A stretch of 9,122 bases of DNA, from contig CAYYIT010000077.1 of NCBI GenBank assembly GCA_964472035.1, positions 1 through 9,122 on the forward strand, read 5' to 3'. Shown here in pieces: positions 1-5,503 of the stretch. Numbering within the stretch: the first letter of the stretch is position 1; each line of letters opens with the position of its first letter. The position numbers and the translations under genes were made by a program. Origin of the DNA: UBA3855 sp964472035. Lineage in GTDB: Bacteria > Bacillota > Clostridia > Oscillospirales > Ruminococcaceae. Under the pieces are notes generated by a model that saw only the letters and a program-made list of their open reading frames with translations, was not told the DNA's origin and searched no databases.

Positions 1-56
1 TAACGAAAGATCAGAGGGGTGTGCATTTCGTATCAAAGTAAGTCTTTACTTTCATC

Positions 57-89
57 AATTCCTGTTCTTTTTGAGAACAGGAATTTTTT
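57..89 (+). terminator. Intrinsic terminator of an upstream gene outside the window
   Basis: A perfect 12-bp inverted repeat (57-68 with 74-85) closes a 5-base loop TTTTG and runs straight into a T tract (84-89). This is a textbook Rho-independent terminator for transcription entering from the left. The gene it serves is not in the window: bases 1-56 show no convincing coding sequence. The TAA at 1-3 could be its stop codon, but that is a guess. Confidence 0.88.
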
Positions 90-147
90 GTTTGTTTTGA
101 CTGAAAACCGCGCTGTAATTTTGTACATCCTTCCCCTCCCCTCGTTA

Positions 148-176
148 TTTACAAATCCGGAAAAACATGCTATAAT
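148..176 (+). promoter_or_regulatory. Sigma-A-type promoter of the aquaporin gene
   Basis: A -35 box TTTACA (148-153) is followed after exactly 17 bases by a perfect -10 box TATAAT (171-176). A TG at 168-169, one base before the -10 box, makes it an extended -10 promoter. Transcription should begin near base 183. It lies between the upstream terminator and the aquaporin start, so it should drive that gene alone. Confidence 0.85.
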
Positions 177-182
177 GAAAGT

Positions 183-201
183 GAACGGAGCGCATCCGTT
201 C
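183..201 (+). promoter_or_regulatory. Hairpin at the predicted 5' end of the aquaporin mRNA
   Basis: GAACGGA (183-189) and TCCGTTC (195-201) are perfect inverted repeats around a 5-base loop GCGCA. The stem starts almost exactly where transcription from the 171-176 box is predicted to begin. Such 5'-terminal stems are known to protect some bacterial mRNAs from decay. That role is inferred here and the exact transcription start is not known. Confidence 0.5.
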
Positions 202-213
202 AAGAACAAATAC

Positions 214-220
214 AGGAGGT
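214..220 (+). promoter_or_regulatory. Ribosome binding site of the aquaporin gene
   Basis: AGGAGGT is a near-perfect Shine-Dalgarno sequence placed 9 bases before the ATG at 230. It settles the start of the aquaporin gene. Confidence 0.85.
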
Positions 221-229
221 AACAAATTT

Positions 230-934
230 ATGGACTCTATCAAAAAATATGTAGCCGAATTCATCGGAACCATGGTTCTGGTCATTCTCGGCTGCGGCAC
301 CGCAATGCTCGTCGGCTGTGACGCTGTCAACGGCGGCGGCTACATTCTGACCGCATTTGCATTCGGTCTGACGATCGTGGGTATGGCTTACTGCGTGGGC
401 AATATCTCCGGCTGTCACATCAACCCTGCTGTTTCTCTGGGCGTACTCATGAGCGGCGGCATGAAGGTCAATGAATTCATCGGCTATGTGGTTTCCCAGT
501 GCCTTGGTGCTCTGGCAGGCTCCGGTATTCTGGCAGCCATCTTCGAGCTGGGCGGCGTCACCGATCAGACCGGCGGCTACGGCACAAACGGTCTTGCAGG
601 CGTCAGCGACAGTGCAGTTGCAGGTCTGCTTGTTGAGGTGGTACTCACCTTCATCTTCGTGATGACCATTCTCGGCGTGACTTCCAAGAAGGCCGGCCAC
701 GGTTCCTTCGCAGGCGTAGTCATCGGCTTCACCCTGACACTGGTACATATTCTCGGCATCGGCCTCACCGGTACATCCGTAAACCCTGCAAGAAGCTTCG
801 GTCCCGCTGTTGTTGCAGCGATCACCGGCAACTCCGCTCCGATGGGATGCCTCTGGGTATTCATCGTAGGTCCGCTTGTCGGCGCAGCACTCGCAGCTGT
901 TGTTTACAAGTTCCTTGAGAGCGAAAAGAAGTAA
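230..934 (+). CDS. aqpZ: Aquaporin Z-type water channel (MIP family)
   Basis: This 234-residue protein is an integral membrane channel of the major intrinsic protein family, expected to pass water through the cytoplasmic membrane. It has the two half-repeats of the family, each with an NPA signature: N65-P66-A67 in GCHINPAVSLG and N185-P186-A187 followed by R188 in TSVNPARSFGPAV. The residues matching the E. coli AqpZ selectivity filter are F45, H173, T182 and R188. That is the water-selective set rather than the wider glycerol-facilitator set. Six hydrophobic segments alternate along the chain and the length matches AqpZ (231 residues). Start at ATG 230 is supported by a strong ribosome binding site. 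It has its own promoter and terminator and appears monocistronic. C62, two residues before the first NPA loop core, replaces the Gly of E. coli AqpZ. The family call is near certain; the substrate call is by residue comparison. Confidence 0.95.
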   Translation: MDSIKKYVAEFIGTMVLVILGCGTAMLVGCDAVNGGGYILTAFAFGLTIVGMAYCVGNISGCHINPAVSLGVLMSGGMKVNEFIGYVVSQCLGALAGSGILAAIFELGGVTDQTGGYGTNGLAGVSDSAVAGLLVEVVLTFIFVMTILGVTSKKAGHGSFAGVVIGFTLTLVHILGIGLTGTSVNPARSFGPAVVAAITGNSAPMGCLWVFIVGPLVGAALAAVVYKFLESEKK

Positions 935-948
935 GCAGATCCTGCTTA
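932..948 (+). other. Small hairpin over the aquaporin stop codon
   Basis: TAAGCAG (932-938) and CTGCTTA (942-948) form a perfect 7-bp stem with a 3-base loop, and the stem includes the stop codon TAA. No T tract follows, so it is not a terminator by itself. It could be a 3'-end stabilising stem or chance. Confidence 0.35.
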
Positions 949-962
949 TACATGAAAGTATG

Positions 963-994
963 CACTGCGCGGCACATCACCGCGCAGTGTTTTT
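963..994 (+). terminator. Intrinsic terminator of the aquaporin gene
   Basis: A perfect 10-bp GC-rich stem CACTGCGCGG / CCGCGCAGTG (963-972 with 980-989) with a 7-base loop is followed by TTTTT (990-994), then CG and another seven T. It insulates the thiamine operon from the aquaporin gene. Confidence 0.92.
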
Positions 995-1014
995 CGTTTT
1001 TTTCTGAAAAACTA

Positions 1015-1043
1015 TTGCTTTTTTTCCAAAAGCGGTGTATAAT
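1015..1043 (+). promoter_or_regulatory. Sigma-A-type promoter of the thiamine operon
   Basis: A -35 box TTGCTT (1015-1020) and a perfect -10 box TATAAT (1038-1043) are spaced by 17 bases. Predicted transcription start is near 1050. This gives a leader of about 270 bases before thiC that contains the TPP aptamer and two terminators. It is the only good promoter seen ahead of the seven thi genes. Confidence 0.82.
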
Positions 1044-1110
1044 GTAACTACGGATGAACAGACCGCAGCCCCAGTATGGAATCCATGCCGGAGCTGAAAC
1101 AGAAATTGAA

Positions 1111-1203
1111 TACATCACGGGAGCTTGTATGACAGGCTGAGAGGAGGGTGTGACCCTCGACCGTTCACCTGATTTGGATAATGCCAACGTAGGGACGACT
1201 GTA
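1111..1203 (+). promoter_or_regulatory. TPP riboswitch (thi-box) aptamer
   Basis: The conserved thi-box elements are present in order: CTGAGA at 1137-1142, CTGAT at 1169-1173, GGATAATGCCA at 1176-1186, and GTAGGGA at 1189-1195. Supporting stems are P2 (ACGG 1117-1120 with CCGT 1161-1164), a 5-bp P3 (1124-1128 with 1132-1136), the variable P3a hairpin (GAGGGT 1144-1149 with ACCCTC 1153-1158) and P5 (TTGG 1174-1177 with CCAA 1184-1187). P1 probably pairs 1111-1116 with 1197-1203 around a bulged C1199. The known ligand of this class is thiamine pyrophosphate. Position just ahead of terminators and thiC indicates control by transcription termination. Bases 1044-1110 upstream hold a 6-bp hairpin (1074-1079 with 1083-1088) of unknown meaning. 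Confidence 0.96.
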
Positions 1204-1205
1204 AA

Positions 1206-1236
1206 GCACTGACGCTTGCACGTCGGTGCATTTTTT
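1206..1236 (+). terminator. Riboswitch terminator T1
   Basis: A 9-bp stem (1206-1214 with 1221-1229, one G-U pair) with a 6-base loop CTTGCA is followed by A and six T (1231-1236). It starts three bases after the aptamer, so it is the natural expression platform: TPP-bound aptamer should allow T1 to form and stop transcription. I found only a short candidate antiterminator, GACG 1194-1197 pairing with CGTC 1221-1224, which would compete both with the aptamer 3' edge and with the T1 3' arm. Confidence 0.88.
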
Positions 1237-1248
1237 ATATGCGCAACC

Positions 1249-1281
1249 GGAAGCTATCGAAATCGATGGCTTCCTTTTTTT
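1249..1281 (+). terminator. Second leader terminator T2 ahead of thiC
   Basis: An 11-bp stem (1249-1259 with 1264-1274, one G-U pair) with a 4-base loop AAAT is followed by seven T (1275-1281). It lies 12 bases after the T1 T tract and 38 bases before the thiC start. By structure it is as good a terminator as T1. Whether it is a fail-safe behind T1 or a separate control point cannot be told from the sequence. Confidence 0.85.
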
Positions 1282-1319
1282 GTCCGTTCATCCTGCATTT
1301 TACAAAACGGAGGGATCCT

Positions 1320-2618
1320 ATGTACAAAACACAAATGGAAGCCGCACGCAAGGGCATGATCACCAAGGAAATGGAGAGCGTCGCAGCGAAAGAATTCCGG
1401 ACGCCCGAGGAGATCCGTGCGCTTGTTGCAGAAGGCAGGGTTGCGATCTGTGCCAACAGACTCCACGCGGCGCTCGACCCGAACGGCGTCGGTGCAATGC
1501 TCCGCACAAAGATCAACGTCAATCTCGGCGTATCACGGGACTGCAAGGATTACGCCATCGAGATGGAAAAGGTCATGGCGGCCGTCAATATGGGAGCTGA
1601 AGCGATCATGGACCTTTCCTCACACGGCAACACGCAGCCGTTCCGGCAAAAGCTGGTCGCGGAGTGCCCGGCAATGATCGGAACCGTTCCCGTTTATGAC
1701 AGTGTGATCCATTATCAGCGTGACCTTGCAACGCTTACGGCAAAGGATTTCATTGATGTGGTACGTCTGCATGCAGAGGACGGTGTGGATTTTGTCACGC
1801 TGCACTGCGGCATCACACGCAAGACCATCGAGCAGATCCGGCAGCACAAGAGAAAGATGAATATCGTTTCACGCGGCGGTTCCCTTGTATTTGCATGGAT
1901 GTGCATGACGGGCAATGAGAATCCGTTCTATGAGTATTACGACGAGATCCTCGACATCTGCCGTGAATACGACGTAACGATCTCCCTCGGTGATGCCTGC
2001 CGTCCCGGCTGTCTTGCAGATGCAAGCGACGTCTGCCAGATCGAAGAGCTTGTCCGGCTCGGAGAATTGACAAAACGCGCCTGGGCAAAGGATGTGCAGG
2101 TAATGATCGAAGGTCCCGGTCATATGCCGCTCGATCAGATCGAAGCGAATATGAAGCTCCAGCAGACGATCTGCATGGGCGCGCCGTTCTATGTACTGGG
2201 TCCGCTCGTCACAGATATCGCACCGGGCTACGATCATATCACCGCAGCGATCGGCGGTGCTGTTGCGGCGGCATCGGGTGCGGCATTCCTCTGCTATGTC
2301 ACCCCTGCGGAGCATCTTGCGCTCCCGAATGTGGAGGACGTAAAGCAAGGCATCATTGCCTCCAAAATCGCCGCACATGCCGCAGACATTGCAAAACACA
2401 TCCCCCATGCAATGGACATCGACAACGCAATGGCGGATGCACGCAGGACTTTTGACTGGGACAAGCAGTGGGAATGTGCCATCGATCCGGAAACAGCCAA
2501 GAAGATCCGTGACGACAGAAAGCCGGAAATCGAAGAGAGCTGCTCCATGTGCGGAAAATTCTGCGCCGTCAGAAGCATGAACAAGGCCCTTGAGGGCGAA
2601 TATATCGACATTCTGTGA
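1320..2618 (+). CDS. thiC: Phosphomethylpyrimidine (HMP-P) synthase ThiC
   Basis: ThiC is a cytoplasmic radical SAM enzyme that rearranges aminoimidazole ribotide into HMP-P, the pyrimidine half of thiamine. Family hallmarks are clear in order: KINVNLGVS (64-72), MDLSSHGNT (97-105), GTVPVYD (121-127), SRGGSL (184-189), SLGDACRPG (222-230), VMIEGPGHMP (261-270), DIAPGYDHITAAIG (299-312) and CYVTPAEH (325-332). The C-terminal cluster motif is C408, C411, C415, which is CX2CX3C instead of the CX2CX4C of the E. coli enzyme. At 432 residues it is the short form lacking the long N-terminal region of E. coli ThiC. The ATG at 1320 is chosen because GGAGGG (1309-1314) lies 5 bases upstream. An in-frame ATG at 1239 has no ribosome binding site and would read through terminator T2. 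First gene of the thi operon, controlled by the TPP riboswitch. Confidence 0.96.
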   Translation: MYKTQMEAARKGMITKEMESVAAKEFRTPEEIRALVAEGRVAICANRLHAALDPNGVGAMLRTKINVNLGVSRDCKDYAIEMEKVMAAVNMGAEAIMDLSSHGNTQPFRQKLVAECPAMIGTVPVYDSVIHYQRDLATLTAKDFIDVVRLHAEDGVDFVTLHCGITRKTIEQIRQHKRKMNIVSRGGSLVFAWMCMTGNENPFYEYYDEILDICREYDVTISLGDACRPGCLADASDVCQIEELVRLGELTKRAWAKDVQVMIEGPGHMPLDQIEANMKLQQTICMGAPFYVLGPLVTDIAPGYDHITAAIGGAVAAASGAAFLCYVTPAEHLALPNVEDVKQGIIASKIAAHAADIAKHIPHAMDIDNAMADARRTFDWDKQWECAIDPETAKKIRDDRKPEIEESCSMCGKFCAVRSMNKALEGEYIDIL

Positions 2619-2627
2619 GGTAACGAA

Positions 2628-2825
2628 ATGATCAGAGTAAACGGAACACCCATCGAAAATTACGATGGAACAACAGTTACGCAATTCCTCGCCGAAAATG
2701 CCTACGATCCGAAGCGCATTGCAGTCGAACGCAACGGCGATATCCTGCCAAAATCGCAGTACGAAAGCACTGTTCTTCAGGACGGTGACTGCATCGAGAT
2801 CGTAAGCTTTGTGGGAGGCGGCTGA
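2628..2825 (+). CDS. thiS: Sulfur carrier protein ThiS
   Basis: This 65-residue ubiquitin-like protein carries sulfur for thiazole formation. It is adenylated on its C-terminal glycine by ThiF, turned into a thiocarboxylate, and then donates the sulfur to ThiG. The sequence fits the family in length, in the beta-grasp pattern, in the DGDCIEIVSFVGGG end, and in the required terminal Gly-Gly (residues 64-65). It follows thiC by 9 bases, and its ribosome binding site (GAGGT, 2617-2621) overlaps the thiC stop codon. That arrangement suggests coupled translation. The last codons GGA GGC of thiS also serve as the ribosome binding site of thiF. Confidence 0.94.
   Translation: MIRVNGTPIENYDGTTVTQFLAENAYDPKRIAVERNGDILPKSQYESTVLQDGDCIEIVSFVGGG
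2813..2818 (+). promoter_or_regulatory. Ribosome binding site of thiF inside the thiS Gly-Gly tail
   Basis: GGGAGG lies 8 bases before the thiF ATG (2827) and is formed by the thiS codons for the C-terminal glycines. It decides the thiF start in favour of ATG 2827 over the in-frame upstream GTG at 2809. Confidence 0.75.
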
Positions 2826-2826
2826 T

Positions 2827-3453
2827 ATGACGGAAAATGACTGGAACAATGTCCTTGCACAGCGGCATGGCGCAGATTTGCAACGGAAGTTTTTCTCGGC
2901 AGCCGTTGCGGTCTGCGGACTGGGCGGACTCGGCTCAAATGCCGCCATCGCCCTTGCAAGGGCGGGCGTCGGGACGCTGCTCCTGATCGATCATGATCGT
3001 GTGGAGCTGTCGAATCTCCATCGTCAGCAGTACACACCATCCCAGATCAGCATGTACAAGACCGATGCGATGCGGCAGATCCTTGCGGAAACCACACCCT
3101 TTTGCCATGTCATCACGCATACGGTGCGGCTGACGGAGGAAAATCTCTCCCTGCTGCGCGGCTGCGATATCATCTGCGAATGCTTTGACGACGCCGCATG
3201 CAAGGCAATGCTGGTCAATGGTGCAGCGGAGCATTTTCCGGATGCGTACATCGTTGCGGCCTCCGGCATGTCCGGACTGCACAGCGGCAATACGATCCGT
3301 ACCCGACGCATCGGAAAACGTCTCTACCTCTGCGGCGACGGGATGAGTGATGTCGCGGACGACGGCACACTGTTTGCGCCGCGCGTCATGCTCTGCGCCG
3401 CGCATCAGGCAAATACCGTACTGCGGATCCTCGCAGAAAACTATGAAGTATAG
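2827..3453 (+). CDS. thiF: ThiS adenylyltransferase ThiF, short form
   Basis: This 208-residue E1-like enzyme is expected to activate the ThiS C-terminus with ATP. Visible motifs are the nucleotide-binding CGLGGLGSN (30-38), the acidic ID-H-D at 54-57, the SNLHRQQY stretch (62-69) with the family Asn and Arg, and K78 in SQISMYKTDA, matching the ATP-contacting lysine. ECFDDAACK (118-126) follows. It is shorter than E. coli ThiF (about 250 residues) and has no CXXC pairs, so the structural zinc site of ThiF/MoeB is absent. This resembles the compact clostridial ThiF group. The start one base after the thiS stop (2823-2825) and the ribosome binding site in the thiS tail suggest tight coupling of carrier and activator. 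Other E1-like activators, such as those for molybdopterin, share the fold, but the position between thiS and thiG makes ThiF the sound call. Confidence 0.92.
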   Translation: MTENDWNNVLAQRHGADLQRKFFSAAVAVCGLGGLGSNAAIALARAGVGTLLLIDHDRVELSNLHRQQYTPSQISMYKTDAMRQILAETTPFCHVITHTVRLTEENLSLLRGCDIICECFDDAACKAMLVNGAAEHFPDAYIVAASGMSGLHSGNTIRTRRIGKRLYLCGDGMSDVADDGTLFAPRVMLCAAHQANTVLRILAENYEV

Positions 3454-3466
3454 AAAGGTGATCAAT

Positions 3467-4234
3467 ATGGAAGACAAACTGATTTTGGGCGGACATGCAT
3501 TCCGCTCGCGATTCATTCTCGGCTCAGGAAAATACTCTATGAACCTGATCGAAGCCGCTGTCCGTGACGCCGGCGCGGAGATCATCACCCTTGCGGTGCG
3601 GCGCGCCAATACGAAGGAGCAGGAAAACATCCTCGACCATATTCCGGAAGGCGTGACGCTTCTGCCGAACACGTCCGGTGCAAGAACCGCGGAGGAAGCG
3701 GTGCGGATCGCAAGACTTGCACGCGAGATCGGGTGCGGTGATTTTGTCAAGATCGAGATCATGCGCGACACGAAATACCTCCTTCCCGACAATGCGGAAA
3801 CGATCAGAGCTACGGAGATTCTCGCAAAAGAGGGCTTTGTGGTGCTGCCGTACATGTTCCCCGACCTGTATGCAGCAAGGGATCTCGTCAATGCCGGTGC
3901 GGCGGCAGTCATGCCGCTTGCAGCACCCATCGGGTCGAACAAGGGACTCGCGGCACGCGAATTCATCCGGATCCTCGTAGAGGAGATCGACCTGCCCGTC
4001 ATTGTGGATGCAGGCATCGGCAGACCTTCACAGGCCTGCGAGGCAATGGAAATGGGCGCAGCGGCGATCATGGCGAACACCGCCCTTGCCACCGCAGGCG
4101 ACCTGCCGATGATGGCGGCGGCATTCCGACAGGCGATCGAAGCAGGACGGAAGGCCTATCTTTCCGGTCTTGGCAGAGTCCTGACGCGCGGCGCATCGGC
4201 CTCCGATCCGCTGACAGGCTTTCTGCGGGATTGA
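3467..4234 (+). CDS. thiG: Thiazole synthase ThiG
   Basis: ThiG is a cytoplasmic TIM-barrel enzyme that condenses DXP, dehydroglycine and ThiS thiocarboxylate sulfur into thiazole phosphate. The 255-residue product carries LILGGHAFRSRFILGSGKY at the N-terminus, LPNTSGARTAEEA (66-78), and FVKIEIMRDTKYLLPD with K95 as the expected Schiff-base lysine. Then come VMPLAAPIGSNKG (148-160) and the phosphate-binding VIVDAGIGRPS (178-188) with MANTALATA (202-210). Length is normal for the family. The start is placed at ATG 3467 because AAAGGTG (3454-3460) lies just upstream. An in-frame ATG at 3443 would overlap thiF and has no good ribosome binding site. The next gene supplies its dehydroglycine, so thiG and thiH form the heart of the thiazole branch. 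Confidence 0.96.
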   Translation: MEDKLILGGHAFRSRFILGSGKYSMNLIEAAVRDAGAEIITLAVRRANTKEQENILDHIPEGVTLLPNTSGARTAEEAVRIARLAREIGCGDFVKIEIMRDTKYLLPDNAETIRATEILAKEGFVVLPYMFPDLYAARDLVNAGAAAVMPLAAPIGSNKGLAAREFIRILVEEIDLPVIVDAGIGRPSQACEAMEMGAAAIMANTALATAGDLPMMAAAFRQAIEAGRKAYLSGLGRVLTRGASASDPLTGFLRD

Positions 4235-4242
4235 GGTGCGCG

Positions 4243-5496
4243 ATGGACAACCGATTTTTTGTGGACGGCAGCCACCTCTCCCCTGCCGCACTGGAAAAGA
4301 AACATCGTCTCGAATCCGATCCCTCAAGCCGCACCGATCATATGGCATACATGAATGGCATGGAACAGATCTCGTCCGATATCATGGCGCGTGTGCTTGC
4401 CGAAGTGGAGAATTACGATTACGAACGATATACCGCAAAGGACGTCAGAGCCGCGCTTACACACGAAACCTGCACCATCGAGGATTGCAAGGCGCTCCTC
4501 TCCCCTGCCGCGGAGCCGTTTCTGGAGGAGATGGCACAGCGTGCAGGACGGGAGACTGCGAAGCATTTCGGCAATACGGTCTATCTGTTCACACCGCTGT
4601 ATATCGCCAATTACTGCGATAATTACTGCGTCTACTGCGGATTCAACTGCTACAACGATATCCGCCGCATGAAACTGGATCTAACGCAGATCGAACATGA
4701 AATGCAGGTCATCCGCGAAAGCGGCATGGAGGAGATCCTCCTCCTCACGGGCGAAAGCCGCACCCACAGCGACCTCTCCTACATCGGCGAAGCCTGCAAG
4801 CTTGCTCGGAAGTATTTCCGTATGGTGGGGCTGGAGATCTACCCTGTGAACACGGAGGAATACCGTTATCTGCACGAATGCGGCGCGGATTATGTGACGG
4901 TGTTCCAGGAGACCTACGACAGCGACCGCTATGCGCAGCTGCATCTGCTGGGGCATAAACGCGTCTTTCCGTATCGTTTCGACGCGCAGGAACGCGCACT
5001 GATGGGCGGAATGCGGGGCGCTGCATGTTCGGCACTTTTAGGACTGTCAGATTTCCGGAAGGACGCACTTGCAAGCGCGCTGCACGTCCACTTCCTGCAG
5101 CGGAAATACCCCCACGCCGAGCTGTCGCTTTCCTGTCCGCGTCTGCGGCCCATCGTCAATAATGCACGGATCGATCCCCTCGATGTGCATGAAACACAGC
5201 TCTGCCAGATCCTCTGTGCCTACCGGATCTTCCTGCCGTATGTGGGAATTACGGTTTCTTCGAGGGAGAGCGAAGCCTTCCGCAATGGCATTGTAAAGAT
5301 CGCCGCAACGAAGGTCTCCGCAGGCGTTTCGACCGGCATCGGCGACCATGAAAACAAGTACAGCGGCAAGGAAGCTGACGGCACCGAGGGCGACGAACAA
5401 TTCGAGATCAATGACGATCGTTCCCTTGATGCGATGTACAGGGACATTGCAAACGAAGGGCTGCAGCCCGTTCTGAACGACTATATCTATCTGTGA
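4243..5496 (+). CDS. thiH: 2-iminoacetate (dehydroglycine) synthase ThiH
   Basis: ThiH is a radical SAM enzyme that splits L-tyrosine into dehydroglycine and p-cresol, feeding ThiG. The 4Fe-4S motif CX3CX2C is C125, C129, C132 in NYCDNYCVYCGFNC. The SAM-binding region follows with LLLTGES (166-172). VGLEIYPV (195-202) and FQETYD (221-226) match the barrel motifs of ThiH, as do ISCPR-like LSCPRLRP (296-303) and the C-terminal AGVSTGIGDHE (360-370). At 417 residues it is about 40 longer than E. coli ThiH (377). The extra length is mostly an N-terminal stretch of about 33 residues before DHMAYMNGME. I chose ATG 4243 over the in-frame TTG at 4231 because GAGGTG (4233-4238) precedes it; this site overlaps the thiG stop codon. 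ThiH rather than the oxygen-dependent ThiO fits an anaerobe. Confidence 0.95.
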   Translation: MDNRFFVDGSHLSPAALEKKHRLESDPSSRTDHMAYMNGMEQISSDIMARVLAEVENYDYERYTAKDVRAALTHETCTIEDCKALLSPAAEPFLEEMAQRAGRETAKHFGNTVYLFTPLYIANYCDNYCVYCGFNCYNDIRRMKLDLTQIEHEMQVIRESGMEEILLLTGESRTHSDLSYIGEACKLARKYFRMVGLEIYPVNTEEYRYLHECGADYVTVFQETYDSDRYAQLHLLGHKRVFPYRFDAQERALMGGMRGAACSALLGLSDFRKDALASALHVHFLQRKYPHAELSLSCPRLRPIVNNARIDPLDVHETQLCQILCAYRIFLPYVGITVSSRESEAFRNGIVKIAATKVSAGVSTGIGDHENKYSGKEADGTEGDEQFEINDDRSLDAMYRDIANEGLQPVLNDYIYL

Positions 5497-5503
5497 GGTG
5501 CGT

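Noticed and set aside
97..126. A second possible promoter with TTGACT at 97-102
   Set aside because: The -35-like box is good, but at the right spacing there is only TTGTAC (121-126). The 148-176 promoter is far better.
19..222. A 67-codon plus-strand frame upstream of the aquaporin gene
   Set aside because: It runs through a terminator, a promoter and the ribosome binding site of the next gene, so it is not a gene.
200..748. A 182-codon minus-strand frame opposite the aquaporin gene
   Set aside because: It is a Cys/His/Ala-rich shadow of a gene with two clear NPA motifs, its own promoter and its own terminator.
1239..1319. In-frame upstream ATG that would lengthen ThiC by 27 residues
   Set aside because: No ribosome binding site precedes it, and the extension would be translated from the T2 hairpin and its T tract. 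The ATG at 1320 has GGAGGG at the right distance and gives the expected N-terminus.
1869..2948. A 359-codon minus-strand frame opposite thiC, thiS and thiF
   Set aside because: It crosses three well-supported genes, has no recognisable motif and reflects codon bias of the sense strand.
2935..4092. A 385-codon minus-strand frame opposite thiF and thiG
   Set aside because: It runs opposite clear ThiF and ThiG motifs, lacks a ribosome binding site and shows no protein family signature.
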